Shown: positions 1 through 8,686 of the stretch, in pieces | Numbering within the stretch: position 1 is the first letter of the stretch | Layout of the letters: each line of letters opens with the position of its first letter | From: Oscillospiraceae bacterium | GTDB taxonomy: Bacteria > Bacillota > Clostridia > Oscillospirales > SIG519 | DNA length: 60,059 nucleotides | NCBI GenBank assembly: GCA_015067255.1 | Contig: SVMS01000008.1 | Span: 1-60,059, forward strand | Direction: 5' to 3' | Translations under genes and position numbers: made by a program | Notes under the pieces: model-generated | Told to the model about the DNA's origin: nothing | What the model saw: the letters and a program-made list of their open reading frames with translations, nothing else | Databases searched by the model: none

Positions 1-42
1 AAGATATCGGCATTAAAATATAATATATGAAAGGGAACAGAC

Positions 43-72
43 AACACAAGATAGGTAGCTCTATTTTGTGTT
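43..72 (+). terminator. Hairpin upstream of rluB
   Basis: A 12-base-pair stem (43-54 pairs with 61-72, one G-T pair) with a 6-base loop is followed by a T-rich stretch with TTTTT at about 81-86. It could terminate a gene lying left of the window or be part of the leader of the next gene. The GTG that would give the longest reading frame lies inside this stem, which argues against using it as the start. Confidence 0.4.
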
Positions 73-94
73 GGTTTCTGTTTTTGGGATAAAT

Positions 95-817
95 ATGGAG
101 CAAATGAGGCTTTCGAGATATCTGTCGCAAAACAGTGTGTGTTCACGTCGTGCGGCAGAGGAATTGATAAAACAGGGCAGACTTAAAATTAACGGCGTTA
201 CAGCACAGCTTGGCGATAAAGTTGACCCAGATAAAGATAAAATACTTTTAGATGGAAAAGCAGTACGTCAGGGACATAAAGCCCGTTCTTATTTTATGCT
301 TAATAAGCCAAGAGGTTATGTAACAACCCTTAAAGACGAAAGCGGTAGGAAATGCGTTGCTGATTTGATAAGCGGAATAAATGCAAGAGTTTTTTATGCA
401 GGAAGACTGGATAAGGACTCTGAAGGATTGCTTATTCTTACAGATGACGGAGAGCTTGCTAATAAATTAGTACATCCCTCAAAGCATATTTCAAAGGTTT
501 ACAGAGTAACCGTTAAAACTCCTCACGTTTCTTTAGATGTATTGAAACAGCTTCGTACAGGTGTTGTGCTTGATGACGGATATAAAACACTTCCTGCTGA
601 GGTTAAGGTTTCTTTAGAGGACGAAAATAAAACAGTATTACTTATAACTATTTATGAGGGTAAAAATCGTCAGATTAGAAGGATGTGCGAGGCAGTTGGT
701 CTTGAGGTTATGTTATTGAAAAGAATTGCATACGGTAAGCTGCGTTTAGGCGGATTGAGGACAGGACAGTACAGAATACTTACCGATGAAGAAATAGCAT
801 ATCTTAAATCACTTTAA
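95..817 (+). CDS. rluB: RsuA/RluB-family pseudouridine synthase
   Basis: Predicted to convert a specific uridine in ribosomal RNA (large subunit if RluB) to pseudouridine during ribosome assembly. The 240-residue product has an N-terminal S4 RNA-binding domain (about residues 4-50, LSRYLSQNSVCSRRAAEELI) and the synthase domain. The catalytic Asp is D106 in the GRLD motif, followed by SEGLLILTDDG. The C-terminal NRQIRRMCEAVG motif is typical of the family, as is the length. I prefer the ATG at 95 because the upstream GTG at 68 lies in a hairpin and adds residues unlike the family; ATG at 104 is also possible. The ribosome site is weak (GGGATAA). RluB versus RsuA cannot be settled by eye. Confidence 0.88.
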   Translation: MEQMRLSRYLSQNSVCSRRAAEELIKQGRLKINGVTAQLGDKVDPDKDKILLDGKAVRQGHKARSYFMLNKPRGYVTTLKDESGRKCVADLISGINARVFYAGRLDKDSEGLLILTDDGELANKLVHPSKHISKVYRVTVKTPHVSLDVLKQLRTGVVLDDGYKTLPAEVKVSLEDENKTVLLITIYEGKNRQIRRMCEAVGLEVMLLKRIAYGKLRLGGLRTGQYRILTDEEIAYLKSL

Positions 818-900
818 TTTTGCACAAAAAAATATATAGAATTTCAGATTACTTTATCAAAGTCTAAGAAAAAATAATATTTAATATAAAAAATGAAATT

Positions 901-929
901 TTGACTTGAAAAAATTTCAAATATATATT
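901..929 (+). promoter_or_regulatory. Probable sigma-A promoter for aminotransferase-purB
   Basis: TTGACT (901-906) and TATATT (924-929) are separated by exactly 17 bases, in an AT-rich gap of 159 bases. The aminotransferase start follows 48 bases downstream. A second TATAAT at 949-954 lacks a good -35 partner. Confidence 0.5.
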
Positions 930-976
930 ATTATATACACTGTTGGTTTATAATAATATATATTGGGGAGATAAAG

Positions 977-2260
977 ATGATAAAATCCTATAAAGCTCTT
1001 TCAAAAGCAGAGCTTGAGCAAGAATTTGAAGCATTAAAAAAACAGTATGAAGAATACAAAGCTAAAGGTTTAAAGCTTGATATGTCCAGAGGAAAGCCTG
1101 CACCTGATCAGCTTGATCTTACGGAAGGTATGCTTTCTGTTATGGCAACCTCGAAAGATTGTTTTTGCGAAAATGGTGTGGATTGCAGAAATTACGGAGG
1201 TCTTGACGGAATTCCCGAGGCTAAGGCTATGTTTGCCGATATTTTAGGTGTTGAAGAGAAAAACGTTATTGTAGGTGGAAATTCTTCACTTAACATGATG
1301 TTTGATACTGTTTCAAGAGCTATGATAAGCGGTATTTTATACAGCGAAAAGCCTTGGTGTAAATATGACAAGGTTAAGTTTTTATGTCCTGTTCCCGGAT
1401 ATGACCGTCATTTTGCAATATGCGAGCATTTCGGTATTGAAATGATAAATATTCCTATGACTAAAACAGGTCCTGATATGGATTTAGTTGAAAAATATGT
1501 TTCTGAAGATGAAACTGTCAAGGGTATTTGGTGTGTTCCTATGTACAGCAATCCTCAGGGAATAACCTATTCAGACGAAACTGTTAAGCGTTTTGCTGCT
1601 TTAAAGCCCAAAGCTAAGGATTTCAGAATTTTCTGGGACAATGCTTATTGTATTCATCATCTTAACGATACTCCCGATACATTACTTAATATTTTTGAAG
1701 AATGTAAAAAATGCGGCAGCGAGGATATGGTATATGAATTTGCATCAACTTCAAAAATCAGCTTTCCCGGAAGCGGTGTTGCTGTTATTGCCGCAAGCGA
1801 TAAGAATATTGAAAATATAAAGAAAACTCTTGCATTCCAAACAATAGGTCCCGATAAATTAAACCAACTCAGACATGTTAAATTCTTTAAAAATGCAGAT
1901 GGCTTAAGAAATCAAGCGTTGCGTCATAAGGAAATAATAGCACCTAAGTTTGATATTGTGCTTAAAATTCTTGATAAAGAGCTTACAGGACTTGATATTG
2001 CAAGCTGGAATTCTGCAAACGGCGGATATTTCCTTGCTTTAGATACATTAAACGGATGTGCAAAGAGAACCTTACAGCTTCTTAGTGAAGCAGGTGTTGT
2101 TATGACTCCTGCAGGCTCTACTTATCCTTATAAAAACGACCCCAATGATACAAATATCAGAATAGCTCCTACTTATCCTTCGGTTTCCGAGCTTGAAATA
2201 GGAGTAATTATGTTTTGTCTTTGTATTAAATTGGCAGCCTTAGAAAAGCTTTTAAAATAA
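977..2260 (+). CDS. Aspartate aminotransferase, subgroup Ic-like (fold type I PLP enzyme)
   Basis: Likely transfers the amino group between aspartate and 2-oxoglutarate, linking amino-acid pools to the TCA cycle. The 427-residue protein starts with a helical segment and LDMSRGKPAPDQLDL, as in the Corynebacterium-type aspartate aminotransferases once grouped with MocR-like domains. Active-site features visible: GGNSS phosphate contact near 100-104, N192 in YSNPQG, D221 and Y224 in FWDNAY, and the Schiff-base lysine K260 in STSKISFPGSG. The ribosome site is GGGGAG at 965-970. The gene lies 20 bases before the purB start, so the two are probably co-transcribed; aspartate is also a substrate donor in purine synthesis. 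Substrate specificity is inferred from the family. Confidence 0.85.
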   Translation: MIKSYKALSKAELEQEFEALKKQYEEYKAKGLKLDMSRGKPAPDQLDLTEGMLSVMATSKDCFCENGVDCRNYGGLDGIPEAKAMFADILGVEEKNVIVGGNSSLNMMFDTVSRAMISGILYSEKPWCKYDKVKFLCPVPGYDRHFAICEHFGIEMINIPMTKTGPDMDLVEKYVSEDETVKGIWCVPMYSNPQGITYSDETVKRFAALKPKAKDFRIFWDNAYCIHHLNDTPDTLLNIFEECKKCGSEDMVYEFASTSKISFPGSGVAVIAASDKNIENIKKTLAFQTIGPDKLNQLRHVKFFKNADGLRNQALRHKEIIAPKFDIVLKILDKELTGLDIASWNSANGGYFLALDTLNGCAKRTLQLLSEAGVVMTPAGSTYPYKNDPNDTNIRIAPTYPSVSELEIGVIMFCLCIKLAALEKLLK

Positions 2261-2280
2261 TTATGAAGGAGTATTTTCCA

Positions 2281-3711
2281 ATGTACGATACATATGAAAG
2301 TCCGTTGAATTCAAGATATGCCAGCAAAGAGATGCAACATATTTTTTCTCCTGATATGAAATTTAAAACCTGGAGACGTCTTTGGATTGCACTTGCAAAA
2401 GCTGAAAATCAACTTGGACTTCCCGTGACAGAGCAACAAATCAAAGAACTTGAAGAAAATGCAGATAATATCAATTACGATGTTGCTATAGCACGTGAGA
2501 AGCTTGTTCGTCACGACGTTATGTCTCACGTTTTTGCATACGGAGAACAGTGTCCTAATGCAAAAGGTATAATACATTTGGGAGCAACCTCCTGTTACGT
2601 TGGCGACAATACTGATATTATAATTATGCGTGAAGGCTTACGCCTTATAAGAAAAAAACTCATCAATGTTATAGATTTACTTTCTAAATTTGCAGCAGAG
2701 TATAAAAATATGCCTGCTCTTGCATATACGCATTTACAACCGGCTCAGCTTACAACAGTAGGAAAAAGAGCTACTCTTTGGATAAATGAGCTTGTAATGG
2801 ACTTAGAAGAGCTTGATTTCAGAATTTCTACCTTAAAATTATTGGGTTCTAAAGGAACAACAGGAACTCAGGCAAGCTTTATGGAGCTTTTTGATAACGA
2901 TGCTGATAAAGTTAAAAAATTAGAAGAGATTATTGCCAAGGAAATGGATTTTGACGGAGTTGTTCCTGTTTCCGGACAGACTTACTCAAGAAAAATAGAT
3001 GCCAATGTTTTAGCAACATTGGCAGCTATTGCTCAAAGCGCATATAAATTTTCTAACGATATGCGTATTCTTCAAAGCTTTAAGGAAATGGAAGAACCCT
3101 TTGAGAAAAATCAGATTGGCTCTTCTGCTATGCCCTATAAGAGAAACCCTATGAGAAGCGAAAGAATAAGCGCTCTTGCAAGATTTGTTATAGCAGATAT
3201 GGTAAATCCTGCAATAACCTCGTCAACTCAATGGTTTGAAAGAACTCTTGATGATTCTGCAAACAGACGTTTATCGGTAGCTGAAGCATTTTTAGCAACA
3301 GATGCTATTCTTAATATTTATATAAATATAGCAAGCGGAATTGTGGTATATCCCAAAGTTATACATCAGCGTATTATGAATGAGCTTCCCTTTATGGCAA
3401 GTGAAAATATTATGATGTCAGCCGTTAAAAAAGGCGGAGACAGACAGGAATTGCACGAAAGAATTCGTAAGCATTCCATAGCGGCAGGAAAAGTTGTAAA
3501 AGAAGAGGGCGGCAAAAACGATCTCATTGAAAGAATTTGCGCTGACAGTAGCTTTGATTTATCAAGAGAAGAAATTGAAAATGTTCTTTCTCCCGAAAAC
3601 TTTACAGGCAGAAGCGCTCAACAGGTAGAGGAGTTTTTAAGAGATATTGTTTTGCCTATATTAAATGAAAATAAAGATATTCTCGGTGAAAAAGCAGAGC
3701 TTAGCGTATAA
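2281..3711 (+). CDS. purB: Adenylosuccinate lyase
   Basis: Catalyses two fumarate-releasing steps of purine synthesis: SAICAR to AICAR and adenylosuccinate to AMP. The 476-residue product belongs to the fumarase/aspartase superfamily. The general acid lies in the YTHLQPAQ motif (H151), and the flexible signature loop SSAMPYKRNP holds the catalytic serine (S281/S282). An in-frame ATG at 2263 is rejected as the start because AAGGAG at 2266-2271 forms the ribosome site for the ATG at 2281, with 9 bases between. It follows the aminotransferase closely. No purine riboswitch fits in the 20-base gap. Confidence 0.95.
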   Translation: MYDTYESPLNSRYASKEMQHIFSPDMKFKTWRRLWIALAKAENQLGLPVTEQQIKELEENADNINYDVAIAREKLVRHDVMSHVFAYGEQCPNAKGIIHLGATSCYVGDNTDIIIMREGLRLIRKKLINVIDLLSKFAAEYKNMPALAYTHLQPAQLTTVGKRATLWINELVMDLEELDFRISTLKLLGSKGTTGTQASFMELFDNDADKVKKLEEIIAKEMDFDGVVPVSGQTYSRKIDANVLATLAAIAQSAYKFSNDMRILQSFKEMEEPFEKNQIGSSAMPYKRNPMRSERISALARFVIADMVNPAITSSTQWFERTLDDSANRRLSVAEAFLATDAILNIYINIASGIVVYPKVIHQRIMNELPFMASENIMMSAVKKGGDRQELHERIRKHSIAAGKVVKEEGGKNDLIERICADSSFDLSREEIENVLSPENFTGRSAQQVEEFLRDIVLPILNENKDILGEKAELSV

Positions 3712-3726
3712 AATGGTATAAAACGC

Positions 3727-3754
3727 TTGAAATTTTATTATAATATGATATAAT
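3727..3754 (+). promoter_or_regulatory. Sigma-A promoter for Asp23 gene
   Basis: TTGAAA (3727-3732) and TATAAT (3749-3754) with a 16-base spacer, just after the purB stop. It gives the Asp23 gene its own transcript. Confidence 0.6.
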
Positions 3755-3827
3755 ACTATTATAATATTTATATTTTTTCTTTTTCGCAAAATAATAATTG
3801 TGAAAAAAGAAAGGAAATGGTGATTTT

Positions 3828-4208
3828 ATGGATAATAAAATTATTGAAAATACAGAGGTTAATATTATAATTTCAGAAGATGTTGTCATTGGCCTTGCTA
3901 TGAATGCCGCAAAGGAAATTGATGGTGTTGCAGGCTTTAACAATAAGATTTCAGCAAGTGATATAAAAGAAATTTTCTCTAAAAAATCTATAGGTAAAGG
4001 TGTAAAAGCCGACATTCAGGATAACGATGTAGAAATAACCGTATTTTTAAATGTTAAAAACGGTGTTGTTATCCCTAAGGTTGCTGAAAATGTACAGGCA
4101 GCTATAAAGAATGAAGTTGAAAATGCAACAGGTTTAAATGTTACAAAAGTAAATATAAACGTTGTTGCTGTTGTATTCCCTAAGGAAAAGGAAGCACAAG
4201 ATCAGTAA
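3828..4208 (+). CDS. Asp23/Gls24 family protein
   Basis: A 126-residue protein with the Asp23 domain over nearly its full length: an N-terminal segment EVNIIISEDVVIGLAMNAA, a central GVAGF, and the C-terminal AIKNEVENATGLNVTKVNINV. Members of this family are small, abundant, envelope-associated proteins; staphylococcal Asp23 is held at the membrane by AmaP and affects cell-wall stress responses. No AmaP-like membrane gene is adjacent here. The gene has its own promoter and terminator, so it is a single-gene unit. A second, shorter Asp23 gene occurs at 40278. Exact function is not known. Confidence 0.85.
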   Translation: MDNKIIENTEVNIIISEDVVIGLAMNAAKEIDGVAGFNNKISASDIKEIFSKKSIGKGVKADIQDNDVEITVFLNVKNGVVIPKVAENVQAAIKNEVENATGLNVTKVNINVVAVVFPKEKEAQDQ

Positions 4209-4230
4209 TTTTGTGTTAAATATGTTTTTC

Positions 4231-4271
4231 AAAGCCCTGCTTACGCTTTTGCGGAAATAGGGCTTTTTCTA
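4231..4271 (+). terminator. Rho-independent terminator after Asp23 gene
   Basis: Stem AAAGCCCT (4231-4238) with AGGGCTTT (4259-4266); the 20-base loop contains a weaker internal stem (CGCTTTTGCG). It is followed by TTTTTCT. Confidence 0.8.
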
Positions 4272-4309
4272 TAATATTATATTATTATAATTATAAGGAG
4301 GTTTTGGCG

Positions 4310-5413
4310 GTGAGTATTGATAAAATAAAAATTGTCCATTGTGCAGACATTCATCTTGATTCTCCATTGCGCTCAAATATAATAAACCGTCAAACCTTAA
4401 GAGATAATTTTGAAGCTATTTGTAAGTATGCAAATGAGCAGGAAGCCGATTTGCTGCTTGTGTGCGGAGATATTATTGAAAACGACTTTGTATCAAATGA
4501 AACGGCAGTATTTCTTGAAGAGATTATAAAAAAATACAGTAATATTCATTTCGTTTTTTGTAGCGGCAATCACGATTATTATCAAAAAGGTTCTATATAC
4601 GACAGACTGAATTTTAAAAACGTTACTTTGTTTTTAAAAGAAGAAATGGAGAGCGTGGAAATTTCTGCACTTGATACTGTAATTTACGGTTTTGGTGCAA
4701 CTACTCCTCATAGTGCAAATAGGTTTTTAAAGAATTTTAAGGTTGAAGATAATAATAAAATAAATATAATGTTATTTCACGGTGATATCATAGACGAAGG
4801 TGGAAATAGCGAATATTATCCTGTAACAAAAAAAGATATTGAAAACAGCGGTTGTGATTATATCGCTTTAGGGCATATACATAAATTTTCAGATATAAAC
4901 AGAGCGGGGCAGACCTATTATGCCTACAGCGGTACGCCGCAAGGAAAAGGTTTTGACGAAACAGGGGATAAAGGTGTTATATCAGGCACCATTTCCAAAA
5001 CATCAAAACGGCTTGATTTTGTACCTATAAGCAAAATTCGTTTTAATATTGTAGAATGTGATATAACTGACTGTGAAAATAACTTTTCAGTAAAAGAAAA
5101 AATATTACAAAATGCATCAAATTTTAAAAATGACGCTGTAAGACTAATTCTCACAGGCGAGCTTTCTGAAAGTAATACTGTAAATATAAAAAATTTAGAG
5201 CAAAGCCTTAAAGAAGAATTCTTTTATTTAGAAATACAGGATAATACAAAAATTAAAATTGATATAGAATTATTAAAAGAGCAAAAAACACTTACCGGCT
5301 TTTTAATAAAAGAACTGATGTCTATGGAGTTATCTCAGCAACAGCTTGAAAGCGCTGTGAAAACAGGTATAAGCGTATTGAGTCAAGACGGAGGTGTAGA
5401 AATTGAAGATTAA
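4310..5413 (+). CDS. SbcD/YhaO-type DNA exonuclease (metallophosphoesterase)
   Basis: A calcineurin-like phosphoesterase expected to cut DNA ends with two metal ions, together with the ATPase encoded next. The 367-residue protein shows the complete metal-binding series: DIHLD (D-x-H), CGDII (G-D), SGNHDYY (G-N-H-D), FHGDI and GHIHKF (G-H-x-H). The C-terminal third is a helical region for partner binding. The GTG at 4310 is chosen over TTG at 4304 because AAGGAG at 4295-4300 sits 9 bases before it. The 3' end overlaps the ATPase gene by 11 bases, indicating translational coupling. By family it resembles Bacillus YhaO more than classical SbcD. Confidence 0.85.
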   Translation: MSIDKIKIVHCADIHLDSPLRSNIINRQTLRDNFEAICKYANEQEADLLLVCGDIIENDFVSNETAVFLEEIIKKYSNIHFVFCSGNHDYYQKGSIYDRLNFKNVTLFLKEEMESVEISALDTVIYGFGATTPHSANRFLKNFKVEDNNKINIMLFHGDIIDEGGNSEYYPVTKKDIENSGCDYIALGHIHKFSDINRAGQTYYAYSGTPQGKGFDETGDKGVISGTISKTSKRLDFVPISKIRFNIVECDITDCENNFSVKEKILQNASNFKNDAVRLILTGELSESNTVNIKNLEQSLKEEFFYLEIQDNTKIKIDIELLKEQKTLTGFLIKELMSMELSQQQLESAVKTGISVLSQDGGVEIED

Positions 5414-7613
5414 ATTCTTAAATCTTACCTCATTCGGAAAATTCTCAAACAAAAAAATAGAGCTTTCAGACGGTCTAAATATTGTATATGGAAAAAATGA
5501 AGCGGGAAAAACTACCTTTTTTTCTTTTATAAGATTTATGCTCTACGGTCTTTCCAAAACCAAAGGAAATCTCTCAATACCTGAATATAAGCAGTATATT
5601 CCTTGGGATAAGGAAACAGTTGAAGGAAGTATGGATTTTGAAACAGACGGCAGAATTTTAAGAATTTCAAAATCTCAGAAAAAAACCTCAGTACAAGCAA
5701 CCTTGACCAATGCAGCTACAGCAGACCCAATAAATGATATTAACGCAAAAGAGATAGGAAAAGATGTTTTTGGTGTAAACGTTGACACCTTTACATCTAC
5801 TGCGTTTATAAGACAAAATGATTTAGAAATCGGCAGTAATGCAGAGCTTGAGGGAAAGCTTAACAATCTTGCTTTCGGCGGAGATGAGAAAACCTCTTAT
5901 AACGATGCTAAAAGCAAAATAGATAAAGCTCTTACTAAGCTTACAAGACCTTCAGGTCTTATAGCTAATAAAAGAAATGAAATTATAAAACTGAATGACG
6001 AGCTTATAGCTTCTAAAGAATTGATTTCGAGTCAAAACGAGCTTAATGACAATGTAAATAATATTCAAAAAGAATGTTATGAAATTGAAAATAAAATAAA
6101 AGAGCTTGAAAAAATATATAACGCATTACAAGCAAATGATGCTCTTAAAAAGCTTGAAAATATTCAAAGTGTAGAAAACGAATTAAAGGAATATACTGAC
6201 AGGCTTAACGCAGTAGAAAAAAGCTTAAATAATATTGATGAAAATCAGCTTGAAAATATTAAGGCTTTAGTATCTCAGTTAAGCATATATGAACAAAGAA
6301 TTGAGTTTTGCAAATTACAGTTATCTCAAAATAAGCATCAGTTAGAAATCAAAGAAAAACAAACAGAAAGTTATTCAATTATAGACGGCAAGGAAAATCA
6401 AATAAACAGCAGTATAAAATCAGCTGAGAAAACAAAAAATATACCGCTGATAGTTATAACGCTTTTAGCGTTTCTTGTAGGCGTAGGTACTTTTATTGCA
6501 GGAATTATTATAAATTTAATAGCGTGTATTGTTGTCGGTGTTTTATTAACTGTAAGTACATTTATACTTTTGGCTTTTTTAATAATAGGTGATACAAAGG
6601 CATCTAAGCTTAATAAAATAGCTAAAAGCTATGGCTGTATAGATTATAATCAGCTTATTTTAAAAATTTCTCAGTTAGAAAGCTTGAAAAAAGAAATTGA
6701 TTTTTATAAATCCGAGGCAGAAAGATATTTAACTCAAAAGAATAATGAGGAACAAAGCCGTGAAAAGCTTTTACAGCAGATAAAAGACAGCGGTCTTTTT
6801 GAAAATCAAGAAATCAATGAGATAAATTTAAAAGCCTTCTGCACTCAAACCGAAGAGCTTTTAACAAGAAGAAAAATATGTCAGCAAAATGTTTTAAACG
6901 TTCAAAATAATTTGAATATGCTCACAGATGGGATAGATATTGGTGAGCTTAAGAATTTAAGCTTACAAAAGGAAAGCTTAAACGGAGAGTTTTCTGCTCA
7001 GAAGGTGTTTGAAGAGCTTAAAGAAAAAAGAGAATTGCTTCAAGCTAAAATTCAAATTATGGCAGAATTAAAAAATCAATGTCAAAGCATTTTTATAGGA
7101 CATAGAATGCCCGACGAAATTTCCGGCGATATTTATGTACAAAGTGAAAAGCTGAAAAAGCTTGAAAATCAAAGAGAAATTTTAAGTGCAGTGGGCATAG
7201 CATTAGACAAAGCGTATCAAAAAATATCTCTTGTTTTTGCACCTCAGATGTGTCAAAAGGCTTCTGAATATTTCAACAAAATTTCAAATGGTAACAGAGA
7301 ACTTTTGATAAACAGCAAAAATGAAATAATAATAAGAGAGAACGATTTTGAACGAGAGTTTGATTTCTTTAGCACAGGTACAAAGGATGCTGCTTATATA
7401 AGTGCAAGAATAGCTGTATGTCAGCTTATTTACGGGCAAAACAAGCCTCCCATAATAATTGATGATGCTTTTGCCCATTTTGACAATGAGCGTATGAAAC
7501 AAGCAGTATTGCTTTTAAAAGAGATTTGTTCAGAGGAACAGATAATTTTATTCACTTGCCGACAAGAACAGGTGAAATGTTGTGAAGAATTTGCGAATAT
7601 TATTAATTTATAA
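5403..7613 (+). CDS. YhaN-like SMC/Rad50-type ATPase with central membrane segments
   Basis: An ABC-type ATPase with long coiled coils, the expected partner of the upstream nuclease in DNA end processing. The Walker A is GKNEAGKTT near residue 30, the signature region is FSTGTKDAAYISARIA near 655, and the Walker B is PPIIIDDAFAHFD near 680. Coiled coil runs from about 190 to 340 and 400 to 600. Between them, about residues 346-395 are two strongly hydrophobic segments in place of a zinc hook, so the apex probably sits in the membrane. This layout is known for YhaN-like proteins. The start is TTG at 5403, inside the end of the nuclease gene. Confidence 0.82.
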   Translation: MKIKFLNLTSFGKFSNKKIELSDGLNIVYGKNEAGKTTFFSFIRFMLYGLSKTKGNLSIPEYKQYIPWDKETVEGSMDFETDGRILRISKSQKKTSVQATLTNAATADPINDINAKEIGKDVFGVNVDTFTSTAFIRQNDLEIGSNAELEGKLNNLAFGGDEKTSYNDAKSKIDKALTKLTRPSGLIANKRNEIIKLNDELIASKELISSQNELNDNVNNIQKECYEIENKIKELEKIYNALQANDALKKLENIQSVENELKEYTDRLNAVEKSLNNIDENQLENIKALVSQLSIYEQRIEFCKLQLSQNKHQLEIKEKQTESYSIIDGKENQINSSIKSAEKTKNIPLIVITLLAFLVGVGTFIAGIIINLIACIVVGVLLTVSTFILLAFLIIGDTKASKLNKIAKSYGCIDYNQLILKISQLESLKKEIDFYKSEAERYLTQKNNEEQSREKLLQQIKDSGLFENQEINEINLKAFCTQTEELLTRRKICQQNVLNVQNNLNMLTDGIDIGELKNLSLQKESLNGEFSAQKVFEELKEKRELLQAKIQIMAELKNQCQSIFIGHRMPDEISGDIYVQSEKLKKLENQREILSAVGIALDKAYQKISLVFAPQMCQKASEYFNKISNGNRELLINSKNEIIIRENDFEREFDFFSTGTKDAAYISARIAVCQLIYGQNKPPIIIDDAFAHFDNERMKQAVLLLKEICSEEQIILFTCRQEQVKCCEEFANIINL

Positions 7614-7636
7614 ATTAATAAAAGGGCGGTTGTAAA

Positions 7637-8686
7637 TTGGAAATTTTAAATAAAAATCAATATGATGAATATGAACAGTTTTTGCTAAGAACAGAAAATG
7701 CTATGTTTCTGCAAAGTCCTTCCTGGGGAAAGGTAAAGGACAAATTTATTACGGAAATAATAGTAATAAGAGATGAAGGCGGAGAAATTATAGCAGGAAT
7801 GCTACTGCTGATAAGACCTATAATTATGGGTTATTCCATAATGTATTCTCCCAGAGGTCCTGTATGCGATCCTCATAACAAAGAGCTTTTAAAACAGCTT
7901 ATTTATGGTGCAAAAGAGCTTGCTAAAAAATATAAAAGCTATGTTTTGAAAATGGACCCTAACGTCAGAAAAGATGACCAAGAATATGTACAAATAATGC
8001 GTTCCTTAGGCGGTAAATTCAATTTTGACGGCAGTGATTTTTCAACAAGCTTACAGCCTTCTGTTGTTTATTTGCTTGATATTAACGGAAGAACTCCCGA
8101 AGAAATGTTCGCACATTTTCCGTATAAAACACGTTATGCAATAAGAAGCGCCGAAAAATTCGGTGTTGAAGTACGTGAGTGCGGTAAAGAAAGCCTTAAA
8201 GAATTTTACGACATACTTAAAGAAACCTGCGTGCGTGACCATTTTAACGTGCGTCCTCTTTCATATTTTGAAAGTATGTATGATAATTTAGGAGAACACC
8301 TAAAGCTTTATTTATGCTATTATGAAGGCACAGCAATTTCCGGTGCTATAAACATCACATTTGGAAACAGAAGCTTACATCTTTACGGAGCAAGCTCCAA
8401 TCAGCACAGAGATAAAATGCCTAATTATGCAATGCAATGGAAAATGATTTCAACAGCTGCTCAAAACAATATAAAGCTTTATGATTTTGGCGGTATTGCC
8501 GCAGTTGAAGACGAAAACAGCCCCCTGCACGGTCTTTATGTGTTTAAGCGTAAATTCAGAGGTGAGGTTGTAGAATATGTAGGTGAAATTGAGCTTGTTC
8601 TTAAGCCTTTTGTAAATAAGTTACTCGGTTTTGCTTACAAAGCAAGACGTAAGCTTATTAAATTAAAGAACGGAAAGAAAAAATGA
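7637..8686 (+). CDS. FemABX-family peptidoglycan bridge aminoacyltransferase, copy 1
   Basis: Likely uses aminoacyl-tRNA to add an amino acid to the stem peptide of lipid II at the cytoplasmic face of the membrane. The 349-residue protein has the two GNAT-like folds of the family: an N-terminal part with MYSPRGPVCD, a middle FPYKTRYAIRSAEKFGVEV, and a C-terminal LYGASSNQHRDKMPNYAMQWKMI and DFGGI. The lysine-arginine-rich C-terminus (RRKLIKLKNGKKK) may bind tRNA or membrane. Start TTG at 7637 follows AAAGGGCGG by 7 bases. It lies 23 bases after the ATPase gene and overlaps copy 2 by 4 bases. The added amino acid cannot be read from sequence. Confidence 0.88.
   Translation: MEILNKNQYDEYEQFLLRTENAMFLQSPSWGKVKDKFITEIIVIRDEGGEIIAGMLLLIRPIIMGYSIMYSPRGPVCDPHNKELLKQLIYGAKELAKKYKSYVLKMDPNVRKDDQEYVQIMRSLGGKFNFDGSDFSTSLQPSVVYLLDINGRTPEEMFAHFPYKTRYAIRSAEKFGVEVRECGKESLKEFYDILKETCVRDHFNVRPLSYFESMYDNLGEHLKLYLCYYEGTAISGAINITFGNRSLHLYGASSNQHRDKMPNYAMQWKMISTAAQNNIKLYDFGGIAAVEDENSPLHGLYVFKRKFRGEVVEYVGEIELVLKPFVNKLLGFAYKARRKLIKLKNGKKK

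Noticed and set aside
2311-2577. Antisense frames of 60-120 codons inside purB, polC, ispG and other genes
   Set aside because: All lie opposite well-supported genes, lack ribosome sites and have compositions expected from reversed codons.
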